From the NCBI GenBank assembly GCA_903861445.1, contig CAIOUK010000144.1, positions 1 to 31,000 on the forward strand: 31,000 nucleotides of DNA, written 5' to 3'. The notes beneath the pieces are model-generated. The model was given only the letters and a program-made list of their open reading frames with translations, had not been told where the DNA came from and did not search any database. This stretch comes from an uncultured Verrucomicrobia subdivision 3 bacterium. GTDB taxonomy: Bacteria; Verrucomicrobiota; Verrucomicrobiia; Limisphaerales; UBA11358. Of the stretch, positions 1 to 8,204 are shown one piece after another (the first letter of the stretch is position 1; each line of letters starts with the position of its first letter). The position numbers were made by a program, and so were the translations under genes.

Positions 1-180
1 AAAAATAAAATCTGCGGCGTGTGTGAAAAACCATTGCCGAAAGAACTCTTGATGAATGATGCGGAAATCGCGTTTTGGAAAAAGGAAATGGATAAGGAAG
101 AAAAAGAAGCCAAAGACTTCAGCCAGCAGTTGAAAGACCTAAGACCGCACAAAGGTGGCGGTGGTGGTTTGATAATATGA
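1..180 (+). CDS. C-terminal end of an unrecognised protein with a CxxC motif (partial)
   Basis: Frame 1 is open from the first base to a TGA at 178-180 and encodes the last 59 residues of a protein whose start lies upstream of the window. The visible part begins with Cys-Gly-Val-Cys, a possible half zinc knuckle, followed by a strongly charged Lys/Glu stretch that is probably helical, and ends in a run of five glycines followed by Leu-Ile-Ile. Its stop overlaps the ruvA start (ATGA), which suggests the same transcript and translational coupling. I do not recognise the family. It is not ruvC, a frequent upstream neighbour of ruvA. The frame and stop are certain; the function is unknown. Confidence 0.6.
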   Translation, partial: KNKICGVCEKPLPKELLMNDAEIAFWKKEMDKEEKEAKDFSQQLKDLRPHKGGGGGLII

Positions 181-779
181 TTACATTTCTCCAAGGCAAA
201 CTCGTCGAAGCGCTGCCCACGCAAGTCATCGTGGACGTGAACGGCATGGGCTACGAAGTGCTGATTCCGCTCTCGTCCTTCGACAAACTGCCGCAACCTG
301 GCGGCGATGTAAAATTGCTCACCCAGCTCATCGTCCGCGAAGATGCGCATATTCTTTACGGCTTCGCGACGGCGGTGGAACGCGACTTGTTCCGCCTGCT
401 CATCAACAACGTCAGTGGTATCGGCCCGAAAACCGCGCTCAATATTTTAAGCGGCATGAACACCGTGGCGTTTCGCGGCGCGGTGGCCAACGGCGACGTG
501 AAATCACTTTCGCAAATTTCCGGCGTCGGCAAAAAAACGGCGGAACGAATCGTCGTTGAACTGCGCGATAAAGTCGGCGCGGCGGGCGCGTTGGAAGCGG
601 CGAGCGCAAAAAATTCGCTGTCGCCGGACGATCAGAAAACCAACGACGCCACGCTCGCGCTCATGGCGCTCGGCTTCAAACAGGTGGACGCGCACGACGC
701 CGTTCGCGCCGCGCAAACCATGCTTGGCGCTGCTGCCTCGGTGGAACAACTCGTCCGGGCGTGTTTGAAAAAAGGTTGA
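177..779 (+). CDS. ruvA: Holliday junction branch migration complex subunit RuvA
   Basis: RuvA binds four-way Holliday junctions as a tetramer and loads the RuvB helicase motor during recombinational repair. The 200-residue product has the usual family length. It shows the N-terminal OB-like domain (about 1-62), two tandem helix-hairpin-helix motifs (Val-Ser-Gly-Ile-Gly-Pro-Lys near 80-86 and Ile-Ser-Gly-Val-Gly-Lys-Lys near 114-120), a linker rich in Ala/Ser/Asp, and the C-terminal three-helix domain III that contacts RuvB. The ATG overlaps the preceding TGA by ATGA, which fixes the start. The next gene begins one base after the stop, so ruvA, the acyltransferase and priA look like one operon. 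Neither ruvB nor ruvC is in the window. Confidence 0.97.
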   Translation: MITFLQGKLVEALPTQVIVDVNGMGYEVLIPLSSFDKLPQPGGDVKLLTQLIVREDAHILYGFATAVERDLFRLLINNVSGIGPKTALNILSGMNTVAFRGAVANGDVKSLSQISGVGKKTAERIVVELRDKVGAAGALEAASAKNSLSPDDQKTNDATLALMALGFKQVDAHDAVRAAQTMLGAAASVEQLVRACLKKG

Positions 780-780
780 A

Positions 781-1491
781 ATGTCTCACGCCCAAAGTCC
801 AAAAATAAAAGTCCAGAAACGCAGTGGCGTGATCATTCCCCACGCGCCGAAATGGTATCAGCGGCTCGCGGCGGTGGCGGTTTTCATTTCGTTGCGGGCG
901 TTGATGGCTACCGTGCGCTGCCGGGTGCGCACGCCTTCGGAATTTTTATCACCGAACGCCCCGACGCCGGTGATTTTTTGCCTCTGGCACAACCGGTTGG
1001 CCTCATGCATCAAGGTTTTGGATGTCCACCGACGTCCACACAATGCCGGCGCGGGCATGGCGGCATTGATTAGCGCGAGCAAGGATGGCGCTTTTCTGGC
1101 GAACATTCTGGAGCGGTTCCGCGTGCAGCCAGTGCGCGGCTCCAGCAGTCGCCGCGGCGCGCAGGCGATGCTGGAAATGACGACCTGGGCGGAACGCGGC
1201 TACGACCTGACCATCACGCCGGACGGGCCGCGCGGGCCGTGTTATCTGGTGCAAGACGGTGTCACCTCGCTCGCGCGGGTGACTGGCCTGCCCATTGTGC
1301 CGGTGACGTTCAACTTGAATTGGAAAATTTCCGTGAAAAGCTGGGACAGATTTCAGATTCCGCTGCCGTTCGCGCGCTGCGAAGTGTGCTTGGGCAAAGC
1401 CATCCGCGTGCCAGCGACCGCGAGCGACGCGGAACGCGAGGAATTGCGCCGGCAGCTTGAAACCGAGATGCGCGCCATCACGCGGGATTGA
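781..1491 (+). CDS. Lysophospholipid acyltransferase family protein (DUF374)
   Basis: This 236-residue protein belongs to the DUF374 branch of the LPLAT acyltransferases, relatives of the late lipid A acyltransferases. It probably transfers an acyl chain to a lipid acceptor at the inner membrane; the exact acceptor is unknown. Visible features are a hydrophobic segment around residues 28-45, Leu-Trp-His-Asn-Arg at about 68-72 (the catalytic His region), Ser-Ser-Arg-Arg-Gly near 120, and the DUF374 hallmark Thr-Pro-Asp-Gly-Pro-Arg-Gly-Pro near 146-153, followed by a Pro-Ile-Val-Pro-Val strand. The ATG lies one base after the ruvA stop and the stop is three bases before priA, which suggests co-transcription. 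No Shine-Dalgarno is visible, consistent with coupling. Confidence 0.88.
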   Translation: MSHAQSPKIKVQKRSGVIIPHAPKWYQRLAAVAVFISLRALMATVRCRVRTPSEFLSPNAPTPVIFCLWHNRLASCIKVLDVHRRPHNAGAGMAALISASKDGAFLANILERFRVQPVRGSSSRRGAQAMLEMTTWAERGYDLTITPDGPRGPCYLVQDGVTSLARVTGLPIVPVTFNLNWKISVKSWDRFQIPLPFARCEVCLGKAIRVPATASDAEREELRRQLETEMRAITRD

Positions 1492-1494
1492 AAA

Positions 1495-3735
1495 ATGATC
1501 GCCCGCGTCAGTCTCGAAATCGCGCTACGGAAGGAATTTGATTATTCGATTCCGGCGGAGCTGGCCGGGCAGATTGAGGTCGGCAGCCGGGTGCAGGTGC
1601 CGTTCGGCCCGCGGAAAATTCTCGGCGTCGTCACCGCTGTCACCGAGGAATCCGGTCACGCGAATCTCAAACCCATTCTCAAAGTCATCGGCGCGCAGAC
1701 GCTCGTCACGCCGAAGGTTCTCAAACTCGCGCGATGGATTGGCGAATATTATTGCTGCGCGCCGGAAACCGCGTTGAAAAGTGTTTTGCCCGAAGCCGTG
1801 CGCAAGGAAGATGCCAGTTGGCGCGAACGCCTGTTTGTCCGTGCGCTGCCGGTCAGTGGTGAATTGCCGAAGTTGGCGAAGCGGCAGCAGGAAGTTTGGA
1901 ACATCATCGAAGAACGTCGCGAATTACCGCTGGCGGAACTGCTGGAGCTGACCAAAACGACGGCGGCTACCATCCGCAAACTGGAAGACCGGGGTTTGGT
2001 GTCCATTGCGAACGAGATTTCTGAGCGCGATCCGTATGCAAAGGAAACTATTTTGCCAACGCAAAATATCGTTTTGAACCCGGCCCAGGCCGTCGCGCTG
2101 GAGAAAATCAAAGCGGCGATGGACGCACGAGTTTCTCCAACTCCCAGATCCCAGCTGCCAACTGCCACGTTCCTGCTGCACGGTGTGACCGGCTCCGGCA
2201 AGACGGAAATTTATCTGCAAGCCATCGCGCACGCGCTGGAAAAAGGCCAAGGCGCGATTGTGCTCGTGCCAGAAATTGCGCTGACGCCGCAGACGGTGGA
2301 GCGATTTAAGGCGCGGTTCAGTTCAGGAAAATTGCAGACGCTCGTCGCGGTGTTGCACTCGCACCTTTCCGCCGGCGAACGGCACGACGAATGGCACAAG
2401 ATTCGGCAGGGCCGAGCGCGCATCGTCATCGGCGCGCGGTCGGCGATTTTCGCGCCGGTCGAACCACTCGGGCTCGTCATCGTGGACGAGGAACACGAAT
2501 CCACTTACAAACAGGAGGAGGCGCCCCGCTATCACGCGCGTGACGTGGCGGTGATGCGCGGGCAAATGGAAAACGCCGTCGTCGTGCTCGGTTCGGCCAC
2601 GCCGTCGCTGGAAAGTTTTTACAACTGTCAGAAGGGAAAATTCGCGCTGCTTGAATTGCCCGAACGCGTGGACGACCAAAAAATGCCGCGCACCCGCGTC
2701 GTGGATATGCGGCAGACAGTGCGCGATGGCAAGGGCACGCCAATTTTTTCGCCGCAGCTCAAGGAAGCCATCACGCAACGGCTGGAGAAAGGCGAACAGA
2801 CGATTTTATTTTTGAACCGGCGCGGCTACTCAACCTCGCTGATGTGCCCGAAGTGCGGCTACGTTTGCGAATGTCCGAATTGCAGCATTTCGTTGACCTA
2901 CCATCGCGTTGAGCAAAAGCTCGCGTGCCATATCTGCGGGCACAACGCACGCGTGCCGAACGTCTGCCCGAATGAAAAATGTAAAAATCCCGCCATCCGC
3001 TTCGCCGGCACCGGCACGCAGAAGGTCGAGGACATCCTGCGAAAGCTGTTTCCGCACGCGCGCATCCAGCGCATGGATGCGGACGTGATGAAAAAGAAGG
3101 ACGATTACCGCCGCGTGCTCGGCGAATTTCGGCACGGCAAAATTGACATTCTCATCGGCACGCAGATGATTGCGAAGGGTCTGCATTTTCCGAATGTCAC
3201 GCTCGTCGGCATCATTTACGCGGACTCGGCACTGCATCAGCCGGACTTTCGCGCGGGCGAACGCACCTTCCAACTACTCACGCAGGTGGCAGGCCGCGCC
3301 GGTCGCGGCGACATTGAGGGCGAGGTGTTCGTGCAGGCGTTCACGCCGTTTCATCCGGCCATCCAATACGCGCGCCGGCACGACTTCAATGGCTTCTTCG
3401 AGCAGGAACTGGAATTTCGGAAGCAACTGAACTATCCGCCGTTCAGCCGCGTGGCGCTGCTCACGTTGAAAGGCCGCAACGAGGAAAAAGTAAAATTCTC
3501 CGCCGAGCATTTTAAGCGCGAGCTGGAGGAAAAAATGCCGGCGTTGAAAAATTTCATTTTCGGCCCGGCCCCGGCGCCGCTGCTGCGCGCAGAAAATTTT
3601 TACCGCTACCAATTGATGCTGCGGACGGCGGCGATGAGCGCGTTGAGCCGCGAACTGGCACAGATCGTCCAATCACTGACGCTGCCGGATGACGTGACAC
3701 TGGCGGTGGACATTGATCCGGTGAATTTGAGTTGA
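1495..3735 (+). CDS. priA: Primosomal protein N' (replication restart helicase PriA)
   Basis: PriA is a 3'-5' DNA helicase that recognises stalled forks and starts reloading of the replicative helicase. The 746-residue protein has the N-terminal 3'-DNA-binding domain (about 1-100), a winged-helix-like segment, Walker A Gly-Val-Thr-Gly-Ser-Gly-Lys-Thr at about 230-237, a DEEH Walker B near 333, the zinc-binding cysteine cluster beginning CPKC near 451 (CPKC, CPNC, CHIC and a final Cys pair), helicase motifs including Gly-Thr-Gln-Met-Ile-Ala-Lys-Gly, and the C-terminal domain. A proline-rich stretch of about ten residues (215-224) just before Walker A is encoded by an interspersed-repeat-like sequence (see findings). 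The gene follows the acyltransferase by three bases. Confidence 0.97.
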   Translation: MIARVSLEIALRKEFDYSIPAELAGQIEVGSRVQVPFGPRKILGVVTAVTEESGHANLKPILKVIGAQTLVTPKVLKLARWIGEYYCCAPETALKSVLPEAVRKEDASWRERLFVRALPVSGELPKLAKRQQEVWNIIEERRELPLAELLELTKTTAATIRKLEDRGLVSIANEISERDPYAKETILPTQNIVLNPAQAVALEKIKAAMDARVSPTPRSQLPTATFLLHGVTGSGKTEIYLQAIAHALEKGQGAIVLVPEIALTPQTVERFKARFSSGKLQTLVAVLHSHLSAGERHDEWHKIRQGRARIVIGARSAIFAPVEPLGLVIVDEEHESTYKQEEAPRYHARDVAVMRGQMENAVVVLGSATPSLESFYNCQKGKFALLELPERVDDQKMPRTRVVDMRQTVRDGKGTPIFSPQLKEAITQRLEKGEQTILFLNRRGYSTSLMCPKCGYVCECPNCSISLTYHRVEQKLACHICGHNARVPNVCPNEKCKNPAIRFAGTGTQKVEDILRKLFPHARIQRMDADVMKKKDDYRRVLGEFRHGKIDILIGTQMIAKGLHFPNVTLVGIIYADSALHQPDFRAGERTFQLLTQVAGRAGRGDIEGEVFVQAFTPFHPAIQYARRHDFNGFFEQELEFRKQLNYPPFSRVALLTLKGRNEEKVKFSAEHFKRELEEKMPALKNFIFGPAPAPLLRAENFYRYQLMLRTAAMSALSRELAQIVQSLTLPDDVTLAVDIDPVNLS
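2137..2167 (+). repeat. Short degenerate repeat inside priA (period about 7 bases)
   Basis: Within the priA reading frame the DNA reads as near-tandem units of the form CCAACT / CCCAGAT / CCCAGCTG / CCAACTG / CCA. This low-complexity pattern is unlike the surrounding coding sequence. It encodes Pro-Thr-Pro-Arg-Ser-Gln-Leu-Pro-Thr-Ala in the linker between the Asn-Pro-Ala-Gln motif and Walker A, where PriA proteins are usually shorter. The frame is kept. It could be an in-frame insertion of a mobile mini-repeat or simple slippage expansion. Confidence 0.45.
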
Positions 3736-3781
3736 GAAACGGTTGGTTGTCAGCGCCGTCTTGGAACTTTAGACTGAAGCT

Positions 3782-4057
3782 ATGAAATCCGCGTATGAAA
3801 TTGCCATGGAGCGTTTGAATAAAACCGCGCCCGCCGTCAAATTGTCGGCGCGGCAGAAGCAGGCGCTGGCCGATCTGGATTCGCGCTACGCTGCCAAAAT
3901 TGCGGAGCGGGAAATCGCCCTGCGCGATGAAATGGCCAAGGCCGGCGAGGATTGGGAACGGAAGGAATCCGCCCAGAACCAGCTCGTCCACGAACGGCAA
4001 AAACTTCTGGCGGAACTGGAGGCGAAAAAGGAATCGGTCCGGCGCGGGGATAATTGA
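3782..4057 (+). CDS. Small highly charged, probably helical hypothetical protein
   Basis: A 91-residue protein that I cannot assign to a named family. It is almost entirely charged and helix-forming: Lys/Ala-rich at the N-terminus, then long heptad-like runs of Glu, Lys, Arg, Ala and Leu from about residue 20 to the end, which suggests a single long helix or coiled coil. It has no cysteine, signal peptide or membrane segment, so it is presumably cytoplasmic. It starts 46 bases after priA. The ATG begins Met-Lys-Ser-Ala-Tyr-Glu. It is followed by the separately promoted HU gene. The codon bias resembles its neighbours, so I take it as real; the role is unknown. Confidence 0.7.
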   Translation: MKSAYEIAMERLNKTAPAVKLSARQKQALADLDSRYAAKIAEREIALRDEMAKAGEDWERKESAQNQLVHERQKLLAELEAKKESVRRGDN

Positions 4058-4115
4058 AGACAAAACCGAGCCGGTGAACGCAGTGAATATTTACCAATAA
4101 AATTGCGGTTTTCGC

Positions 4116-4144
4116 TTGGCGGGCGCGGCGACAACCGCTTTAAT
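4116..4144 (+). promoter_or_regulatory. Predicted sigma-70-type promoter for the HU gene
   Basis: TTGGCG at 4116-4121 and TTTAAT at 4139-4144 are separated by 17 bases, giving a transcript start near 4151 and an A-rich leader of about 38 bases before the HU ATG at 4189. The -35 is imperfect, the spacing is optimal, and this is the only GC-poor stretch between the two genes. An imperfect inverted repeat (TTAATG at 4140-4145 with CATTAA at 4155-4160) overlaps the -10 and start site and could be an operator or 5' hairpin. Confidence 0.5.
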
Positions 4145-4188
4145 GTGCGAGCAGCATTAACCATCAAACACAAATAATTAACTAAATT

Positions 4189-4476
4189 ATGGCAAAAGCA
4201 TTGACCAAATCCCAAATCGCCGCGGCCATCGCGGACAAAAACAGCCTCACCAAAAAACAAGCCGTCGAGATTCTCGAACAGCTCGCGGCGCTGGCCTACA
4301 AGCACGCGAAAGACACGTTCACGCTGCCCGGCCTCGGCAAATTGGTGTTGGTCAACCGCAAGGCGCGCGTGGGTCGTAACCCGGCCACCGGCGAGACCAT
4401 CCAGATCAAAGCCAAGCGCGTCGTGAAGTTCCGCGTCGCCAAGGCGGCGAAGGACGCGATCCTCGGCACGAAGTAA
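4189..4476 (+). CDS. HU/IHF family DNA-binding protein
   Basis: This 95-residue nucleoid protein belongs to the HU/IHF family, which bends and packages DNA as a dimer. The N-terminal helices (about 5-45) are followed by the beta-arm region with Gly-Arg-Asn-Pro-Ala-Thr-Gly-Glu near 64-71, the family signature including the prolines that intercalate into DNA, and a basic C-terminus ending in Leu-Gly-Thr-Lys. Length and motif spacing match HU well, with a slightly basic N-terminal extension. It is flanked by a likely promoter (4116-4144) and a strong terminator (4494-4525), so it appears monocistronic. Whether it acts as HU or IHF cannot be decided from sequence alone. Confidence 0.95.
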   Translation: MAKALTKSQIAAAIADKNSLTKKQAVEILEQLAALAYKHAKDTFTLPGLGKLVLVNRKARVGRNPATGETIQIKAKRVVKFRVAKAAKDAILGTK

Positions 4477-4493
4477 AATCTCGTTTAGTTTTC

Positions 4494-4527
4494 AAGGCAT
4501 CCGGCTCCGGCTGGATGCCTTTTTTCT
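4494..4527 (+). terminator. Rho-independent terminator after the HU gene
   Basis: AAGGCATCC at 4494-4502 pairs with GGATGCCTT at 4513-4521 around a GC-rich loop and is followed directly by a run of T to 4525. This is a strong intrinsic terminator 17 bases after the HU stop, and it separates HU from the downstream sugar operon. Confidence 0.9.
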
Positions 4528-4599
4528 TTGGGGCTGAATGCGGGTTCGCCCGCAAAATGATTGTATCAAGCTGCGCCGCTCAATAGCATAAGGCCACCC

Positions 4600-5439
4600 A
4601 TGCACCTTGATGCCCACCAGCACTTCTGGAAATACCATCCGGCACATCAGATTTGGATGACGGACGCGATGGCCGTTTTACGGCGCGATTATCTGCCGGC
4701 GGAACTCCAGCCGCTGCTGGCCGCCACCGGTTTTGCTGGCACCATCGCCGTGCAGGCGCGGCAGATGATTGAGGAGACCGAATGGCTGTTGGAGCTGGCC
4801 GGGAAAAATGACTTTATCAAAGGCGTCGTGGGCTGGGTGGATTTGCGCTCGCCCAAACTTCGCGAACAGTTAGAGAAATATGCCAAACACCCCAAGCTCG
4901 TTGGCGTCCGCCATGTGGTGCATGACGAACCGGATGACAACTTCATGCTGCTCCCGGAATTTCGGCGCGGGATCGGGCAATTGCGCGAATTCGGCCTGAC
5001 TTACGATTTGCTGCTGTTTCCCAAACATCTGCCGGTGGCGGCCAAGCTAGTCGCGGAATTTCCGGAACAACCGTTCGTGCTGGATCACATCGCCAAGCCG
5101 GCCATTCGCGAAGGTTTGGTTTCACCGTGGCGGGAAGACTTGCAGCGACTCGCGGCGTTTCCGAATGTTTATTGCAAGCTCTCCGGCATGGTCACCGAAG
5201 CGCATTGGAAGCAATGGCAGCCGGAAGATTTTCACCGTTATCTCGACATCGTCCTGGTGGCGTTCAGCCCGGAGCGCGTGATGATTGGTTCCGACTGGCC
5301 GGTCTGCACGTTGTCCGGCGATTACGCGGCCACGATGAATGTCGTCACAAATTATCTCCAGAAATATCCCGCGCCGGTGCGTGAGCAAATTCTTGGCAGC
5401 AACTGCGCGAAGTTCTACAATCTGAAACTCAATTTATGA
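4600..5439 (+). CDS. COG3618 amidohydrolase-fold sugar lactonase (probable L-galactono/L-fucono-lactonase)
   Basis: This 279-residue enzyme of the amidohydrolase superfamily (COG3618 group) probably hydrolyses an aldonolactone to the aldonate. It shows the N-terminal metal-binding His-x-His (His6, His8 in His-Gln-His-Phe-Trp), Val-Leu-Asp-His-Ile-Ala-Lys-Pro in the middle, and the late Ile-Gly-Ser-Asp-Trp-Pro-Val-Cys motif carrying the catalytic Asp. I chose ATG 4600 because the family begins immediately before the HxH motif; an in-frame TTG at 4561 would add 13 unlikely residues. The TGA/ATG overlap with the next gene (5436) indicates an operon. The companion genes (zinc dehydrogenase, SSS symporter, galactose-dehydrogenase-like AKR) point to an L-galactonolactone substrate; an L-fuconolactone or L-rhamnonolactone substrate is the alternative. 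Confidence 0.88.
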   Translation: MHLDAHQHFWKYHPAHQIWMTDAMAVLRRDYLPAELQPLLAATGFAGTIAVQARQMIEETEWLLELAGKNDFIKGVVGWVDLRSPKLREQLEKYAKHPKLVGVRHVVHDEPDDNFMLLPEFRRGIGQLREFGLTYDLLLFPKHLPVAAKLVAEFPEQPFVLDHIAKPAIREGLVSPWREDLQRLAAFPNVYCKLSGMVTEAHWKQWQPEDFHRYLDIVLVAFSPERVMIGSDWPVCTLSGDYAATMNVVTNYLQKYPAPVREQILGSNCAKFYNLKLNL

Positions 5440-6494
5440 ATTCCACCATGACGGCGGCTGTCTTGCACAGCGCCAAAACCATCAAAGTCGAAGCCCAGCC
5501 CCAGCCGGAACTCAAGCCCGGCATGGTGCTGTTGCGCGTGCGGCGCGCGGGCATCTGCGGCTCGGACCTCCACTACTTCGAGCATGGCTATTGCGCGGCG
5601 TTTGTGCCGACGCGCCCGTTCATTCTCGGCCATGAGTTCACCGCCGATGTGGCCGACGTGGCCGACGGCGTGACGAACGTCAAAACCGGCACGCGTGTGA
5701 CCGTGAATCCGGCGCGCTCGTGCGGCTTCTGCGAATACTGCAAGGCCGGCCGGCCCAATCTCTGCCGCAAAATCATCATGCTCGGCAGCGCCAGCACCAA
5801 ACCGCCAACGGACGGCGCGTTTGCGGAATTTGTGACGGTGCGCGCGGATCAATGCCACGCCTTGCCGGCGGATATGGACGACGGACTTGGGGCGATGATG
5901 GAACCGTTTGCCGTGGCGCTGCAAGCCGTCAAGCGCGCGGGAAATATTTCTGGCAAGCGCGTGCTGGTCGCTGGTGGCGGGCCAATCGGCTTGCTCGTGG
6001 CCATGACCGCGCGCACGTTCGGCGCGGCACCGGTGGCGTTGAGCGATATCGTGGCCGCTCGCCGCGAAACGGCGCAAAAGCTCGGCGCGGATATCGGCTT
6101 GGATCCGTCGGCCAAAAATCTGGCGGAGCAGGTGCGCGAAATTACCGGCGACGGTTTCGACATCATCTTCGAGGCTTCCGGTGCGCGCCCCGCGTTGCGG
6201 CAGGCGTTCGATCTCGTGCGGCCCGGCGGCACGATTGTGCAGATTGGCACGATTGGCACGGAAGACGTGCCGTTGCCGGCCAACTTGCTGATGAACCGCG
6301 AGATTAATTTCATTGGCTCGATGCGCTACGGCGATGTTTTTGACGAAGCCATCCGGCTGGTGGCGACGAAGCGGATTGATTTACGTCCGCTGATTACCGG
6401 CGTGTTGCCGCTCGCGGATGCCGGCGAAGCGATGCGGCAGGCGGGCGACAAGGCGCAGGCGTTAAAAGTTCAGATTGAAATCACCAATAAATAA
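5436..6494 (+). CDS. Zinc-dependent medium-chain dehydrogenase, L-idonate/L-galactonate 5-dehydrogenase-like
   Basis: This 352-residue medium-chain alcohol dehydrogenase most resembles IdnD (L-idonate 5-dehydrogenase) and related aldonate dehydrogenases. Catalytic zinc ligands are Cys in Gly-Ile-Cys-Gly-Ser-Asp and His-Glu in Leu-Gly-His-Glu. The structural zinc site has four Cys in Cys-x2-Cys-x2-Cys-x7-Cys spacing. The Rossmann fold carries Gly-Gly-Gly-Pro-Ile-Gly near 182. The Gly-Ser-Ala segment after the structural zinc site and the C-terminal Ala-Gly-Asp-Lys-Ala-Gln-Ala are IdnD-like. In this operon it would oxidise L-galactonate at C5 to D-tagaturonate with NAD(P)+. The alternatives are L-idonate, or a polyol or threonine substrate. 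The start overlaps the lactonase stop; a second Met (5448) is also possible. Confidence 0.88.
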   Translation: MNSTMTAAVLHSAKTIKVEAQPQPELKPGMVLLRVRRAGICGSDLHYFEHGYCAAFVPTRPFILGHEFTADVADVADGVTNVKTGTRVTVNPARSCGFCEYCKAGRPNLCRKIIMLGSASTKPPTDGAFAEFVTVRADQCHALPADMDDGLGAMMEPFAVALQAVKRAGNISGKRVLVAGGGPIGLLVAMTARTFGAAPVALSDIVAARRETAQKLGADIGLDPSAKNLAEQVREITGDGFDIIFEASGARPALRQAFDLVRPGGTIVQIGTIGTEDVPLPANLLMNREINFIGSMRYGDVFDEAIRLVATKRIDLRPLITGVLPLADAGEAMRQAGDKAQALKVQIEITNK

Positions 6495-6499
6495 AAACC

Positions 6500-8200
6500 A
6501 TGTTAACACACATATCCCCGATTGATATGGCGGTCATCGCCATCTACCTGATCGGCATCACCGCGTTCGGTATTTGGATCGGCTACCGTCGCAACACCAA
6601 TTCGGAGCAATACTTTCTGGCCGGCCATTCGCTCCGATGGTTCACTGTGGGCGCGGCGATTTTCACCTCGAATATCTCGACCATCCATCTTGTTGGTTTG
6701 GCATCGGATGGTGCGCGAGTGGGGGTGGTCATCGGCAACTTCGAGTGGATGGCGTGCTTCACCTTGATTTTGTTAGCGCTGATTTTCGCGCCGTTCTACA
6801 TCAACTCCGGCGTGAAAACGCTACCCGAATTCATGGAACGGCGTTACTGTCCGTCAGCGCGAACTTTTCTGGCGGTCATTGGCCTGCTGGGCGCGCTGCT
6901 GATTCACATTGGCATCAGCCTGTTCGCGGCGGCAAAGGTGTTTGAAAGTTTTCTCGGCGTGAATATGTATATCACGATCATCGTGCTTTCCATTTTTACC
7001 GTGACCTACACGATGTTGGGCGGACTCAAGGCGGTGGTGATGACGGAAAACATTCAGGTATTCTTGTTGCTAGGCGGCGCGGTGCTGGTGACGGTGCTGG
7101 GGCTGCAAGCTTTGCCGGATTTCGGCGTGCATACTTTGGCCGATTTCAAGGCGGCGGTGAAGCCTGACCAGTTGCATATGCTGCATGATGTTCGGAATTC
7201 CGATGGTCATTTGGTCGAGTATTCCTGGCTCGGTGTGTTGCTGGGCTATCCGATTCTCGGCATCTGGTATTGGTGTGCCGACCAGACACACGTCCAACGC
7301 GTGCTAGGTGCAAAAAATCTTAAGTCCGCCCAAAATGGTGCGCTGTTTGCGGGCTTTCTAAAAATCACGCCCATGTTTCTCATGGTTGTTCCTGGCGTCA
7401 TCGGCTATGTGCTCTGGCAGAAAGGCGCGTTTCATCTTCCGAATTTGGATAAATCGACAGATCCTGATTACAACAAAATGCTGCCGTCGTTAATCAATTT
7501 TCTCGTGCCGGTCGGCCTCAAAGGTCTGCTGGCGGCGGGCATGGCGGCGGCGCTGATGAGTTGCATGGCGGCGGCCTTGAACGGTTGCGCCACCATCATC
7601 TCGCTGGACATTGTGAAGCGTAACCGGCCGGAAACGTCCGACGCGCAGGTGGTCAAAATTGGCCGCATCGCCACCGGCGTGATCATGCTGCTGGCCATGC
7701 TCTGGTCCACACAGGGTGGCCAGTTCAAGACCATCTTCGAGGCCATCAATAAAATCCCGATGACTTTCGCGCCCGCCGTGACGACCGTGTTCGTGCTCGG
7801 TGTGCTGTGGAAACGCGGCACCTGGCAGGCGGCCATGACGACGCTCTACGTCGGCACCATCATCGGCGTAATTTACTTTGTGCTGGATATGCCGGGCATC
7901 GGCAAAATGTTGTTGCACGGTCATGCGCAGGAAGGCTTTGGCGGCCTGGTCTCCGATACCACGCAAGGTTTGGGCATTCCGTTCATGCTCGTCGGCCCGA
8001 TTATCGCCGTGCTGTGTGTCGTGATTTACATCGTCACCAGTTTGCTGACGCCAGCCATGAATCCGGCCGAAGTCGCCAAAGTTTGTTGGGATCATCCGCT
8101 AGCCTTCCTCAAAGGCAAAGTGGAAGGCTTGAGCGATCCGCGCATCGTGACACTCATTCTGTTGGGGGTCGTCGGCATCCTCTATTTCATCCTGAAATAA
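6500..8200 (+). CDS. Sodium:solute symporter (SSS family), probable sugar uptake
   Basis: A 566-residue integral membrane protein of the SSS/SLC5 family, which couples Na+ entry to solute uptake. It has many hydrophobic helices, starting with one at about 8-28 (Tyr-Leu-Ile-Gly-Ile). The family landmarks include Tyr-Phe-Leu-Ala-Gly just after TM1, Ser-Asn-Ile-Ser-Thr-Ile-His in TM2, Leu-Gly-Gly-Leu-Lys-Ala-Val near 173-179, and Trp-Tyr-Trp-Cys-Ala-Asp-Gln near 257-263, the last resembling sugar-type SGLT members. The length fits galactose/glucose-type SSS carriers. The gene is embedded between the zinc dehydrogenase (5 bases upstream) and the aldo/keto reductase (4 bases downstream), so it very likely imports the sugar those enzymes oxidise. 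Substrate identity is inferred from context. Confidence 0.92.
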   Translation: MLTHISPIDMAVIAIYLIGITAFGIWIGYRRNTNSEQYFLAGHSLRWFTVGAAIFTSNISTIHLVGLASDGARVGVVIGNFEWMACFTLILLALIFAPFYINSGVKTLPEFMERRYCPSARTFLAVIGLLGALLIHIGISLFAAAKVFESFLGVNMYITIIVLSIFTVTYTMLGGLKAVVMTENIQVFLLLGGAVLVTVLGLQALPDFGVHTLADFKAAVKPDQLHMLHDVRNSDGHLVEYSWLGVLLGYPILGIWYWCADQTHVQRVLGAKNLKSAQNGALFAGFLKITPMFLMVVPGVIGYVLWQKGAFHLPNLDKSTDPDYNKMLPSLINFLVPVGLKGLLAAGMAAALMSCMAAALNGCATIISLDIVKRNRPETSDAQVVKIGRIATGVIMLLAMLWSTQGGQFKTIFEAINKIPMTFAPAVTTVFVLGVLWKRGTWQAAMTTLYVGTIIGVIYFVLDMPGIGKMLLHGHAQEGFGGLVSDTTQGLGIPFMLVGPIIAVLCVVIYIVTSLLTPAMNPAEVAKVCWDHPLAFLKGKVEGLSDPRIVTLILLGVVGILYFILK

Positions 8201-8204
8201 CGCG

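Noticed and set aside
4561..4589. Possible promoter TTGTAT-17-TAGCAT before the lactonase gene, with the GCGGG-TTCG-CCCGC hairpin at 4540-4553
   Set aside because: The hexamers are poor and would leave almost no leader; the hairpin is real but lacks a T-run. I could not define the operon promoter with confidence.
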